Positions 42,426-51,541 of a stretch of DNA of 64,000 bases are shown piece by piece. The DNA is taken from the NCBI GenBank assembly GCA_964498095.1, contig CAZCFY010000005.1, positions 62,001 to 126,000 of the forward strand, given 5' to 3'. The DNA comes from SG-bin7 sp964498095. GTDB lineage: Bacteria; Bdellovibrionota; Bdellovibrionia; Bdellovibrionales; SG-bin7. The translations under genes and the position numbers were made by a program. Position 1 is the first letter of the stretch. Each line of letters opens with the position of its first letter. The notes under the pieces are model-generated. The model had not been told where the DNA came from, did no database searches, and saw only the letters and a list, made by a program, of their open reading frames with translations.

Positions 42426-43178
42426 TTATTTGAGACGCATTTCCCAAAGTTTGGACCATTTTAGATGAACGGAATAGGCCGCCCCCAACGCAATGATTAA
42501 TCCAGCCATCCCATCGCGAAACCCTTGTTTCAAAAGATAACACTCAACAAATTTGGATACCGGTTTGAACCAAAATTTAAAACACGAAAACCTAATTCCC
42601 CTATTATGGAGTTCACAGGCCTGTAACGTGGAATAATGATTATTTTTTTGAATTTGATGCGCCAGATCCTTAAACGGCCAATGCATCATTGATCCAGAAA
42701 GCCTTCCTACCTTGGGCGCGACGAGCTCTTCATGAATTTGCACATCACTCCATTGGCACCGGGTTTTATTAAAAAACCGCTTCTGACGGTCGGGATACCA
42801 CCCCCCATGCCGGATTTCTTTGCCTAAATGAATGGACAGGCGCGGAAATTCATAAGCATCGCGATCAAGGGCCTTAGCTTTAAATAACGTTTTTATTTCC
42901 TCAGATAACTTTGGGGTTAAAGCTTCGTCGGCATCTAAAAATATCACCCAATCGTTTTTTGCCAAGGACGTGGCCCGGTTTTTTTGCGGACCATACCCGC
43001 GCCACGCTTCAACAAATACTCTGGCTCCCAAATTTTTGGCAATTTCTGCCGTACGGTCGGTACTCTGACTATCAACCACAACAATATCATCACACCAAGG
43101 AACCGATTTGATACACCGTTCTATATTTTGTTCCTCATTCAGTGTAATTGTGACTAAAGAAATAGCGAGCTTTTCCAC
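42426..43178 (-). CDS. GT2 glycosyltransferase, WaaE/KdtX-like
   Basis: 250 residues. ISLVTITLNEEQNIERCIKSVPWCDDIVVVDSQSTDRT shows the GT-A nucleotide-sugar fold and DxD-like FLDADEAL near residue 90. The length and the pattern RHGGWYPDRQKRFFNK fit family 2 enzymes that add a beta-linked sugar to the lipopolysaccharide inner core. Start GTG. It probably serves LOS assembly; the sugar is not determined. Confidence 0.8.
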   Translation of the reverse strand: MEKLAISLVTITLNEEQNIERCIKSVPWCDDIVVVDSQSTDRTAEIAKNLGARVFVEAWRGYGPQKNRATSLAKNDWVIFLDADEALTPKLSEEIKTLFKAKALDRDAYEFPRLSIHLGKEIRHGGWYPDRQKRFFNKTRCQWSDVQIHEELVAPKVGRLSGSMMHWPFKDLAHQIQKNNHYSTLQACELHNRGIRFSCFKFWFKPVSKFVECYLLKQGFRDGMAGLIIALGAAYSVHLKWSKLWEMRLK

Positions 43179-43256
43179 GTTCCCAGTTTCAAGTTCGAAA
43201 GGATAATTGTCAATTGGTCCAATTTTGCTTATGACTAGAATTTTGGAGGACGGAAT

Positions 43257-43880
43257 ATGTTACGAGTTCTAGTTTCGACCCTAACGCTACTTATATCTAC
43301 CTACGCCTACGCACACTTTTCTGTCTTAGATACGGCCGATGTTATCAACATCAACCGTTATCGCCTCCAACTTGAGCCACAAATAATGAGCGGCAATGCT
43401 TCGGGTACGAACTTACTGGCCCGCTTCGATATGGGACTTAATGAAGAAACCGGATTAAAAGCCATTGTTGGCGGAGGCGCGCTGAATTTTCAGGCCGGCG
43501 CGTTTTATAAGTGGGGACCAATCCCCGATACGGAAAGCCAACCGGCGATGGCGTTAACCGTCGGCGTAGCATATGCCAATGATAACGGCGCGGATCTCGT
43601 CAGCGCTCGCCTTTACCCTATCGTCAGTAAAAAATTTGATTGGGAATTAGGTATAGCAAAACCCTACGCTTCGTTGCCTGTAAGCATCGCCGGTCGCTCG
43701 GGAACAAGTTTATTTCCGGTGCAATTAGCCGCGGGCGTGGAATTGAGTTTTCCCGAAGTAAAGGATCTCAATTTTTACACGGAAGTTGGCATCGATATAA
43801 AGGATGCTTTTAACTATATTAGTTTTGGTGTGTCCGCCTTCTTAGATGAAAGCGGCCACCTCATTTGGTCAGAAAAATAA
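43257..43880 (+). CDS. Exported beta-rich protein, possibly outer-membrane barrel
   Basis: 207 residues with a signal peptide (LLISTYAYA, cleavage about 19) and regular beta strands with alternating hydrophobic residues (RLQLEPQIMS, LKAIVGGGALNFQAGAFYKWG, ALTVGVAYANDNG, LFPVQLAAGVELSF) that suggest an eight-strand barrel. The last strand (YISFGVSAFL) is followed by a short tail. GGAGG precedes the ATG. The gene is convergent with dnaK, with adjacent stop codons. Function unknown. Confidence 0.65.
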   Translation: MLRVLVSTLTLLISTYAYAHFSVLDTADVININRYRLQLEPQIMSGNASGTNLLARFDMGLNEETGLKAIVGGGALNFQAGAFYKWGPIPDTESQPAMALTVGVAYANDNGADLVSARLYPIVSKKFDWELGIAKPYASLPVSIAGRSGTSLFPVQLAAGVELSFPEVKDLNFYTEVGIDIKDAFNYISFGVSAFLDESGHLIWSEK

Positions 43881-45812
43881 TTAGTTTACGTCTTTATAGT
43901 CGGCATCAATGACGCTATCGTCTTTTTTGCCGTCTTTGGCTGCGCCTTCGTTACCGCCGGCACCACCGCCGCCACCTGTCGGTCCACCCGCACCGCCGCC
44001 GTTGTTCCCGCCGGCCTTACTATAAAGCTCAGAACTTAGTTTGTAGCTTACCTGACGTAATCTATCAGACACGGACTTAATCGCGGTGACATCTTTAGTA
44101 TTATCAGCCACCACTTTTTTAGCCTCTTCCATAATCGATTTTGCCGAAGTTACATCTGCGGCATTTAGTGTTTTTTCGTTTTCACGAATTAACTTTTCTG
44201 TCTGGTAAACCAAGGAATCAAGTTCGTTACGCGCATTGATAGCTTCTTTTTTCGCGCGGTCTTCGTCAGCATGAGATTCCGCATCCTTAACCATGCGGTT
44301 AATTTCTTGCTCGCTGAGTCCCGATTTGGCGGTAATTTTAATATTTTGCTGCTTACCGGTTCCCATGTCTTTCGCGGACACGTTTAAGATACCGTTGGCA
44401 TCAATATCAAATGTCACTTCAATTTGCGGCACGCCGCGAGGAGCTGGAGGAAGACCTGTTAACTCAAAACGGCCGAGAGATTTATTATCGGACGCCATTT
44501 CGCGCTCCCCTTGCAGCACGTGAATATCAACACTGGGTTGGTTATCCCCCGCAGTTGAAAACACTTGCGACTTTCTGGTCGGAATTGTCGTATTGCGCTC
44601 GATGAGTTTAGTCATAACTCCGCCCAATGTTTCGATACCCAGAGACAACGGAGTGACGTCAAGTAACAATACGTCTTTAACTTCACCAGCTAAGATACCC
44701 CCTTGAACGGCGGCACCGATGGCCACAACTTCGTCGGGATTCACGGAGCGGTTGGGCTCCTTACCAAAGAAGTCTTTAACCATGGCTTGTATCGCCGGAA
44801 CACGTGTCGAACCACCGACTAAAACAACTTCGTCGATATCTTTTACCGAGTAACCCGCATCGGCCAACGCTTTTTTTGTCGGCTCAAGAGCGCGCTTTAC
44901 TAACGGCTCAGTTAATTGATCAAACTTAGAACGTGTTAATTTCATTGCTAAGTGTTTGGGGCCGGTCGCATCTGCGGTGATAAATGGCAAATTGATTTCT
45001 GTTTCCATAGTGGAACTTAATTCAATTTTCGCTTTTTCCGCGCCCTCGCGCAGACGTTGTAGCGCCATTTTATCTTTTCTTAAGTCAATACCTTGTTCTT
45101 TTTTGAATTCATCGGCCATCCAATCAAGGATTACGACGTCAAAGTTATCACCACCAAGATGCGTGTCACCGTTTGTCGCTTTAACTTCTACGACATTATC
45201 GCCAACCTCTAGAACGGAAATATCAAACGTACCGCCCCCGAAGTCGAAGATCGCAATTTTTTGATCTTTCTTTTTATCAAGGCCGTAAGCCAGAGCGGCC
45301 GCTGTGGGCTCGTTGATGATGCGTTTTACATCAAGGCCAGCAATCCGGCCGGCATCTTTAGTGGCCTGCCTTTGCGCATCGTTAAAGTAAGCGGGAACTG
45401 TAATCACAGCCTCGGTCACTTCACTTCCCAAATAGTCTTCAGCAACTTTTTTTAGTTTAGCTAAAACAGCGGCGCCAATTTCTTCGGGCGAAACCATTTT
45501 ACCTTGCACTTCGAAGGCAACGTCATTGCCCTTGGATTTTACTTTATAAGGAATAAGTTTTAATTCCTCTTGAACTTCTTCGTAACGATGGCCGATAAAA
45601 CGCTTGGCCGAATAAATCGTATTTTCTGGATTTGTAACTGCTTGGCGCTTGGCAATCTGACCCACCAATTTTTCGCCATCTTTTGTAAACGCCACAACCG
45701 AAGGCGTTGTTCTACCACCCTCTTCGTTGACTAAAACTTTGGGGGTGCCACCTTCCATAATAGCAACTACGGAGTTGGTCGTCCCTAAGTCGATGCCTAT
45801 CACTTTACTCAT
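43881..45812 (-). CDS. dnaK: Hsp70 chaperone DnaK
   Basis: 643 residues with the complete ATPase domain (IGIDLGTTNSVVAIM, FNDAQRQATKDAGRIAGLDVKRIINEPTAAALAYG, IFDFGGGTFDISV) and substrate-binding domain (about 390-610). The Gly-rich end (GGNNGGGAGGPTGGGGGAGG) replaces the usual acidic tail but a short acidic end (DSVIDADYKDVN) remains. GGGGAG lies eight bases before the ATG. It follows dnaJ on the same strand with a 64-base gap that holds a second heat-shock-type promoter. Confidence 0.97.
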   Translation of the reverse strand: MSKVIGIDLGTTNSVVAIMEGGTPKVLVNEEGGRTTPSVVAFTKDGEKLVGQIAKRQAVTNPENTIYSAKRFIGHRYEEVQEELKLIPYKVKSKGNDVAFEVQGKMVSPEEIGAAVLAKLKKVAEDYLGSEVTEAVITVPAYFNDAQRQATKDAGRIAGLDVKRIINEPTAAALAYGLDKKKDQKIAIFDFGGGTFDISVLEVGDNVVEVKATNGDTHLGGDNFDVVILDWMADEFKKEQGIDLRKDKMALQRLREGAEKAKIELSSTMETEINLPFITADATGPKHLAMKLTRSKFDQLTEPLVKRALEPTKKALADAGYSVKDIDEVVLVGGSTRVPAIQAMVKDFFGKEPNRSVNPDEVVAIGAAVQGGILAGEVKDVLLLDVTPLSLGIETLGGVMTKLIERNTTIPTRKSQVFSTAGDNQPSVDIHVLQGEREMASDNKSLGRFELTGLPPAPRGVPQIEVTFDIDANGILNVSAKDMGTGKQQNIKITAKSGLSEQEINRMVKDAESHADEDRAKKEAINARNELDSLVYQTEKLIRENEKTLNAADVTSAKSIMEEAKKVVADNTKDVTAIKSVSDRLRQVSYKLSSELYSKAGGNNGGGAGGPTGGGGGAGGNEGAAKDGKKDDSVIDADYKDVN

Positions 45813-45848
45813 AAAATTTCTCCCCTGTTTTTAAATTCTTTAATTTTA

Positions 45849-45876
45849 ATTTTGGTGCGAATCGGATTTCGTCAAG
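45849..45876 (-). promoter_or_regulatory. Second CTTGACG heat-shock-type element before dnaK
   Basis: CTTGACG and CCAAAAT separated by exactly 14 bases on the minus strand, directly after the dnaJ stop codon. The spacing and first element equal those of the dnaJ promoter. The -10 part is weaker than there, so dnaK may have a secondary promoter. Confidence 0.4.
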
Positions 45877-46986
45877 TTAGCGCCGGCGAAAAAATCCCTT
45901 CCCGGTGGTAGCCCCAACCAAATCCCCTTTATTAGACGCTATCTCGCGTAAAAGCCGCTCTTCCTCTTTGTCGAGTTTCTTTGGAATTTCAACACTTACC
46001 GTATAAAGAATATTACCGCGGCCGTAACCCTTAAGGCTAGGCACGCCCTCGCCCGGTAAAACCAAAGTTTCGCCCGGTTGCGTACCCGCCGGTACTGTCA
46101 AAGTTTTTTCACCGGCTACCACGGGAACTTTAACTTCGGCACCTAGAAGCGCCTGCAAGTAAGAGATTTCTATCCCCGTCATTAAATTTTGACCTTCGCG
46201 CTCGAAAACCTTATGCGGGCGAATGCGAATTTCGACATAAAGATCACCGGCCGCGCCACCTTGAAAACCGCCTTCGCCTTCACCCACTACACGCAAACGT
46301 GTACCGGTATCGATTCCCGCCGGAACAGTCACGCGCAGGCTACGTTTTTTGGGCGTACGGCCTTTACCACGGCAGGTACTACAGGGGTTTTTTATAATTA
46401 CACCTTCACCCCGGCAGGAGGGACAAGTGGTCGCAATTGCAAAGATAGCTTGGCTTCTAACGACTTGACCCGAACCCCGGCATTGACCGCAGGTTTCCGG
46501 TTCCGATCCTTTTTGCGAGCCTTTACCATTACAGCTTGTGCAAGATACATCACATTCAAATTCGATTTCTTTTTCACAACCCTGTACGGCTTCCTCGAGA
46601 GTTACGTCACAAAGATAGCGTAAATCAGAGCCGCGGCGGCGCGAATTTCTCTCTTGGCGGGCATTGCGCGGGCCTCCTCCAAAAAAGTCACCAAAAATAT
46701 CGGAGAAACTTGAAAAGATGTCGTTGATATCTGTGAAATGATGCGCATTAAACCCACCAGCGCCACCAAGCCCCGCGTGACCAAAGCGGTCATAGCGGGC
46801 GCGCTTTTCTTGATCGCTTAAAACATCGTAAGCTTCGGCCGCCATTTTAAATTTGTCTTCGGCCTCTTTATTTCCGGGATTTTTATCGGGATGATATTTA
46901 AACGCTAATTGACGATAAGCTTTCTTAATAGTGTCTGCATCCGCGGAGCGCGACACGCCTAGGATTTCGTAATAATCTTGCGCCAT
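45877..46986 (-). CDS. dnaJ: Hsp40 co-chaperone DnaJ
   Basis: 369 residues: J-domain (1-70) with the HPD motif at 32-34, a Gly/Phe-rich linker, four CxxCxGxG zinc-finger repeats (CTSCNGKG, CGQCRGSG, CPSCRGEG, CSTCRGKG) and the C-terminal client-binding domain. It stimulates DnaK ATPase and delivers unfolded proteins. AGGA precedes the ATG. It lies upstream of dnaK, the reverse of the common dnaK-dnaJ order. A heat-shock-type promoter lies at 47008-47036. Confidence 0.97.
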   Translation of the reverse strand: MAQDYYEILGVSRSADADTIKKAYRQLAFKYHPDKNPGNKEAEDKFKMAAEAYDVLSDQEKRARYDRFGHAGLGGAGGFNAHHFTDINDIFSSFSDIFGDFFGGGPRNARQERNSRRRGSDLRYLCDVTLEEAVQGCEKEIEFECDVSCTSCNGKGSQKGSEPETCGQCRGSGQVVRSQAIFAIATTCPSCRGEGVIIKNPCSTCRGKGRTPKKRSLRVTVPAGIDTGTRLRVVGEGEGGFQGGAAGDLYVEIRIRPHKVFEREGQNLMTGIEISYLQALLGAEVKVPVVAGEKTLTVPAGTQPGETLVLPGEGVPSLKGYGRGNILYTVSVEIPKKLDKEEERLLREIASNKGDLVGATTGKGFFRRR

Positions 46987-47007
46987 TAGTTTTTCCTGTA
47001 GCTTTAA

Positions 47008-47036
47008 ATATGGGAACTATCTGCATTACGTCAAGC
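47008..47036 (-). promoter_or_regulatory. Sigma-32-type heat-shock promoter for dnaJ
   Basis: CTTGACG (minus, 47029-47035) followed after 14 bases by CCCATAT, close to the RpoH consensus (CTTGAAA-N14-CCCATNT). It leaves a leader of about 15-20 bases with an AGGA ribosome-binding site. Confidence 0.6.
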
Positions 47037-47052
47037 AAGCATCTAACTGTGC

Positions 47053-47745
47053 TTATTTCTTAAGCTTTTGGTATTTTTCCCGCAGATTCTGAAGCTTAAC
47101 CTCCATGTTTTTGCGGAAATTCTCTTCTTTGGTTGTTTTAATTGTCTCCTCAAGCACCGAAATACCTAACTCAAGTTGCCCTGCCTCGCTAAAAAGCCGT
47201 GACGATAACGACAAAACCCACTCTGGGGCGCCATTTAGGCCGGCAATTCTTAAGAGCTCCGCTGCCCGTGCGAGATTCTTGCGTTCATATATATAAAAAT
47301 ACGCCGCTCGATAAGCGATGGTCCAATCGTTGGGATAGCGCCGAGTCGCGCGCTCAATAAAAGATTCAGCCCCGTCAAGATCACCAACAATGACGGCTAA
47401 AGCTGTAACACCTACGCGATAAACCAAATAGAAGTCAGGCGAGAGGTCCACTATATGATGAAACATCTTCGCCACCCAACCGTTACTACAAACGGGCTTC
47501 TGCTCTTTGTTTTGCTGCCAATCGTGTTCCGTAAGGTTGACGCCACCACAATAATCCATATCCTGAATCAAGCGAATCCAAAGTGAGTCGGCCACGGCAT
47601 TGTTAAAGCCGAGAGTGAAATATTTAATATTCGCTGGCGGCGCCATCAAATTTCGATAATCGATTACTTTAAGTTGCCGAAGCTGGTTTAACGACATTGC
47701 GGAAACGCCAATAGAAATAACAAAACCAAGTAGTAATTTTAGCAT
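47053..47745 (-). CDS. TPR-like protein with N-terminal membrane anchor
   Basis: 230 residues. A hydrophobic start (LLLGFVISIGVSAM) is followed by a mainly helical body with repeated pairs of helices (GDLDGAESFIERATRRYPNDWTIAYRAA, KNLARAAELLRIAGLNG, GQLELGISVLEET) resembling tetratricopeptide repeats. The N-terminal hydrophobic part may be a signal anchor. It overlaps the following methyltransferase gene start by one base. The role is unknown, perhaps a scaffold. Confidence 0.6.
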   Translation of the reverse strand: MLKLLLGFVISIGVSAMSLNQLRQLKVIDYRNLMAPPANIKYFTLGFNNAVADSLWIRLIQDMDYCGGVNLTEHDWQQNKEQKPVCSNGWVAKMFHHIVDLSPDFYLVYRVGVTALAVIVGDLDGAESFIERATRRYPNDWTIAYRAAYFYIYERKNLARAAELLRIAGLNGAPEWVLSLSSRLFSEAGQLELGISVLEETIKTTKEENFRKNMEVKLQNLREKYQKLKK

Positions 47746-48656
47746 TAGGAAACTTCCCCATACGCCAGCAAAACTACGCCTTTGCGGGAATGAAAAAACA
47801 AACGCTGCAGAAGCAAAAGTGGGCCCATTGTATACTTATTTAATAATAGCTTCGCCCAAATAGGAAATACCGTCTTAAAAGGGATCTCTAATATTCCACT
47901 ATTTAAAGTCTGTTCTTCCTTTGACGAGTGACGGACCGTTGAAGATACTTCTTTTTTTACCAACCAATTGCTAAGCCCCATTAAAAAATTCGCAATAGGC
48001 ACGGCGACCGAAAGTATTTGGATTTTGGTTAGTCCTGCCTTAGAAAATAACGCCAAAAGATCCTCATGATCGTAACGCCGAAAGTGGCCAACGCTTTCGT
48101 CCTCAATGCCCCACAAATCTTTTCTTCCCGGAACGAAAATAATGACCCTCCCGTGCGGCCTTACCATTTCACGCATCCTCATTAAAAACTTTAAATCGTC
48201 TTTCACATGTTCCATAACCATTGCACTCAGAGCGAAATCAACTTTATCACTTAGGGCAAAAGTTTCGTCTAACACATTACCATCAATGATCTTAAGCGCA
48301 TTTTGAGAAATAAATCTCGCGTTTCTTAGCCGCGCTTCCTTTAACGCGGCTGGCGACATATCTACCCCAAAACCACGATATCCCAATGAACAGAGTTCAT
48401 AGGCTAGGTCGCCGCGGCCGCAGCCAACTTCGACGAATGTTTTGCCGTCAATGCATTTTAGAACGGATTTAAGAGCCGATTTCATACACCAGGTTCCTGG
48501 GGGATCAATTCTGACGTATTTCAATTTTCCACCCAGCGCTTGGTATAGTTCATGGTTGTTAATCTCATTGTAAAACGGCAAATTCTGAGACCCGAGACCA
48601 ATACTGAACACTTTTGGTGACACTATTGGGCCCAAAATCGTTGCCGGATTGTTCAC
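47745..48656 (-). CDS. Class I SAM-dependent methyltransferase
   Basis: 303 residues. Motif I is FVEVGCGRGDLAYEL, the acidic loop GFGVDMSPAAL, motif IV FALSAMVMEHVKDDL and RMREMVRPHGRVIIFVPG. The C-terminal half has a hydrophobic segment and a basic region (VVLLAYGE). The substrate is unknown, but glycan or lipid methylation would fit the pilus and glycan neighbours. Start GTG with no good ribosome-binding site. It is divergent from pilA. Confidence 0.75.
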   Translation of the reverse strand: MNNPATILGPIVSPKVFSIGLGSQNLPFYNEINNHELYQALGGKLKYVRIDPPGTWCMKSALKSVLKCIDGKTFVEVGCGRGDLAYELCSLGYRGFGVDMSPAALKEARLRNARFISQNALKIIDGNVLDETFALSDKVDFALSAMVMEHVKDDLKFLMRMREMVRPHGRVIIFVPGRKDLWGIEDESVGHFRRYDHEDLLALFSKAGLTKIQILSVAVPIANFLMGLSNWLVKKEVSSTVRHSSKEEQTLNSGILEIPFKTVFPIWAKLLLNKYTMGPLLLLQRLFFHSRKGVVLLAYGEVS

Positions 48657-48807
48657 GTCAAAAAAATCTAAACAAAATTAAACTTTTAGGCATGAACATT
48701 TAGTATCCATACGGTCTAGTTTGACAAAAACAAATGGCTTTTCAAGGAAATTTTCTCATAATTACACATAGATGCATTGAAATTTGTTTAAAGCTGAAAC
48801 GCTTTTT

Positions 48808-48823
48808 AGGCACTCTCTTTGCA
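48808..48823 (+). promoter_or_regulatory. Sigma-54 type promoter for pilA
   Basis: AGGCAC-TCTCT-TTGCA gives the -24 GG and -12 GC at the required 10-base spacing, with only the first base of TGGCAC changed. It lies 44 bases before the ATG. pilA is commonly sigma-54 and PilR controlled. Confidence 0.75.
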
Positions 48824-48866
48824 ATTTAATTTGTTTTGAAAACCATTTTTTTTAGGAGGGATTTTT

Positions 48867-49433
48867 ATGAACGTTTCAAAACTATCCACTGAGCGCGGTT
48901 TCTCGCTCATCGAGTTAATGGTGGTTGTGGCCATCATCGGTATTTTGGCTGCGATTGCAGTTCCAAACTATACGAAGTTTCAAGTAAAGGCGCGCGAGTC
49001 AGAAGCCAAAACGACATTGGGCGCAATTTACATGTCAGAAAAAGCGTATATCCAAGAAGCGCTTGGTTCGACAACCAACCTTCTGCGCGCGGGCTACACG
49101 CCAGACGGCACGATCATGTTTAATTGCGGATTTGATACCGCCGCGGGTGAAACACGCGGAAACAATGACCCAGTAGCGGCTGGAGCTTTAGCAGGCAACT
49201 ACTATACAACCGCAGCAGCGGGTTACTGTGGCTCGGCCTCGGCTCCTAACTGTGCTATTGGTCAAGCTTACGGAAATACAGCTGCAAATGCGGTGACAGC
49301 CAGTGCGGTTGCTCCTGGCGGAACGACAGCCACTTTCCGCGCTGAGTGCGTAGGACAAGTTGGCGGCAGAAATCTTTCGCGTTGGACAGTTGACCAAGCG
49401 AACTCTCTATTAAATTCTGGTTCCGCATTTTAA
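48867..49433 (+). CDS. pilA: Type IVa major pilin
   Basis: 188 residues. The class IIIa signal ends in RG^FSLIELMVVVAIIGILAAIAVP, with cleavage before Phe and the conserved Glu five residues after it. The globular part is Ala/Gly-rich and has four Cys (FNCGF, GYCGS, PNCA, AECVG). A strong ribosome-binding site AGGAGGG lies six bases before the ATG. A sigma-54 promoter lies upstream, and a stable hairpin follows at 49453-49473. Pili of this type drive surface motility and, in Bdellovibrio-like bacteria, prey attachment. Confidence 0.92.
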   Translation: MNVSKLSTERGFSLIELMVVVAIIGILAAIAVPNYTKFQVKARESEAKTTLGAIYMSEKAYIQEALGSTTNLLRAGYTPDGTIMFNCGFDTAAGETRGNNDPVAAGALAGNYYTTAAAGYCGSASAPNCAIGQAYGNTAANAVTASAVAPGGTTATFRAECVGQVGGRNLSRWTVDQANSLLNSGSAF

Positions 49434-49435
49434 TT

Positions 49436-51514
49436 TTATCTTATTTGCTTTGGGGCCAGTCCATGACTGGCCCTCAAAAACTTACATTGATCAAAACTCT
49501 GCAATGGCTTTCCCGAATTAATTAAACGCGATGCTCTTTTGGCCAATTTCTCCACGCGGTCACGATGGATGACCATTAATCCCGATTTTCCTTCTATTTC
49601 CTTTAATAAATTGTAAACATCTACTAGTTCTTTCTGGGTGATCTCGTCGGCTGGGAAATAATTTAGGTAATTTTCTGACCCCAAACAATTATTTAGCTGA
49701 CAAAGCCCTTTTGCAATCAAGAGACGATCATAGCGCGATAAAAGAAAATCTATACCCAATAATAATCGATCGGCGACTTTATAGTTACCACTTTTTATGG
49801 CCGTAAACCCCAGAAGCCGAATGATTGCCGCTGCCCCATGGAATGCATTGTAACCAATTTCGACAGGTTTTTTTTCAAGGTAAATATCTCGAAGAATCTT
49901 CAAGAAAACCGGGAGTGGGGCCTGCGGGTGGAAATGAGATTCTAACCAATTTATTTCGCGATCAATTTGCGGAATATCGGACTTATATATACAGTCAGGG
50001 TTAACATAAGCAACAGCGGAGGCTCGCAGCGGGGACTCTTCGCGCGAGAGCAACGTAATGCCCTTATCTTGGTATTTTATTTTATATTTACCCGAGGCCA
50101 AGCCGAGGTAAATAAAATTTCCAAAAAGGGCCGTGTTACTCGAATAAATATAATCAAAATCATATTCCTCCATAAAGGCTTTAAACGCGACCATGTTTTC
50201 GCCGGCCAGTTTATGATACTCAAGAAAATGAAATGGGTATAAAATATTGATTCTGCCATCAATGGCTATCTTTACGTCAGGCCAAAGATGGAAAAGCAAA
50301 AATCCACCGACGGGCATGTCGTTTAACATTTTTCCCTTTAGATTTAGCTTCTTAATATTAGCCATTGTCTCTTCGGAATAGAGTTCACTGTCGGAAGCGC
50401 TTATAAAAGCCGTCTGTCGCCCTAACACGCTGTTCTTAACGGCCCCAATTAAATTAAAACAAAAAACAATTAAAATAGCCGCATATAATAATTGTGAAAG
50501 CCGTGCATGTTTGGCTCCCAAAGAACTCATTACGTCGTTTGCAGCATGAACAAGGAGAGGGATTGATAAAACTATGAGATGCGGAAACATGCGTACGAAC
50601 TTTAAAGTTTGCCAAAACATCACGGACACAATGAGAACAAAGTCAAAACGGCGGCGCCATATTCCATAGCCCAAAGGAATAAGTAACAACACGAAAAAGG
50701 ATAAAATAGAAACGGGCAATACAGTAATGGGCCGAGGTATGAATTCAATTATGTACGCGCCCCAGTTGGCTTGTTTTCCCGTTATTTGTTGAAAAATTTG
50801 ATAGGTAAAAGGGTGGCGGAACTGCGGGTTTAGGTAACCGCTAAAAAAGGCGAATAACAAAATATAAAAATGAATTCTATCGGCTTTTGGCCAATTGTTT
50901 TTATAGAGCTCATAAATTTTTTGGGATAAAAGAGCTGCTAACACTGTAAAACCCATAACAGCGCTGGGGTGGATGTTGCTCCAAATGATGAGGAGGGCAA
51001 ACAATTTTATATATGTCCTAGACATGCGCGCTTGGCTTAAATCGAAAAGCAAAAGGTACAGGTAAAAACACAGGGGGAACGTTATGAGCTCCGGGCGTGG
51101 TTCGCGCAACCACAATACGCAATTAATAAAGGCAAAAACGCAAGCACCCTCTACGAATATCGACACGCTCTTGCGCCGGCAAATGCGGTTAATTAAAATA
51201 ACGGCGGAGGCCGAGCAGATAAACCGGTAAAGTCCAACACCCCAGAAATAGCCAAAATACTTATAGAGAAAGCCGATGATTAAATCGAATAACCATGGTG
51301 ATTGGTTAATTTTTTGACCGGGAAAAGTAAAACTAAAATGATCGATAAAGGGCGAAAGGCCTTGTTCTAATAAATTTAGCCCTTGCTTTATATGCCAATG
51401 GAGATCCGGTGAGGAGAACTCCTGAAACGAAACAAGGCAGATTATAAAACCCGCTGTCGAATAGATGAAAATTCGAAACCAGTGGGTCCATTGATTCGCT
51501 GCGCCTTTACCCAA
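49436..51514 (-). CDS. Multispan membrane protein with C-terminal soluble region
   Basis: About 692 residues. I prefer the TTG at 51514 because GGGGAG lies eight bases upstream; the GTG at 51523 abuts that sequence. Ten or more membrane spans fill about residues 8-350, with DLHWHIKQGLNLLEQGLSPFIDHFSF near the N-terminus, a pattern seen in glycosyltransferase-like GT-C proteins and O-antigen ligase relatives. The C-terminal 300 residues are soluble, with DGRINILYPFHFLEYHKL and a helix-rich end. A lipid-linked sugar transfer role would fit the cluster, but no catalytic motif was proven. Confidence 0.65.
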   Translation of the reverse strand: MGKGAANQWTHWFRIFIYSTAGFIICLVSFQEFSSPDLHWHIKQGLNLLEQGLSPFIDHFSFTFPGQKINQSPWLFDLIIGFLYKYFGYFWGVGLYRFICSASAVILINRICRRKSVSIFVEGACVFAFINCVLWLREPRPELITFPLCFYLYLLLFDLSQARMSRTYIKLFALLIIWSNIHPSAVMGFTVLAALLSQKIYELYKNNWPKADRIHFYILLFAFFSGYLNPQFRHPFTYQIFQQITGKQANWGAYIIEFIPRPITVLPVSILSFFVLLLIPLGYGIWRRRFDFVLIVSVMFWQTLKFVRMFPHLIVLSIPLLVHAANDVMSSLGAKHARLSQLLYAAILIVFCFNLIGAVKNSVLGRQTAFISASDSELYSEETMANIKKLNLKGKMLNDMPVGGFLLFHLWPDVKIAIDGRINILYPFHFLEYHKLAGENMVAFKAFMEEYDFDYIYSSNTALFGNFIYLGLASGKYKIKYQDKGITLLSREESPLRASAVAYVNPDCIYKSDIPQIDREINWLESHFHPQAPLPVFLKILRDIYLEKKPVEIGYNAFHGAAAIIRLLGFTAIKSGNYKVADRLLLGIDFLLSRYDRLLIAKGLCQLNNCLGSENYLNYFPADEITQKELVDVYNLLKEIEGKSGLMVIHRDRVEKLAKRASRLINSGKPLQSFDQCKFLRASHGLAPKQIR
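49453..49473. terminator. Stable hairpin between pilA and the convergent membrane-protein gene
   Basis: GGGCCAGTC/GACTGGCCC with a CAT loop, 20 bases past the pilA stop. There is no T-tract on the plus strand. It lies within the C-terminal codons of the convergent gene. It may stabilise pilA mRNA or act as a weak bidirectional terminator. Confidence 0.4.
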
Positions 51515-51534
51515 ATTTTTCACTCCCCGATAAT
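51506..51534 (+). promoter_or_regulatory. Promoter TTTACC-N17-GATAAT for the PhyH gene
   Basis: A -35 TTTACC and -10 GATAAT with 17-base spacing. The -10 ends seven bases before the chosen TTG, and there is no ribosome-binding site; the transcript would be leaderless. Confidence 0.4.
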
Positions 51535-51541
51535 TCTAAGA

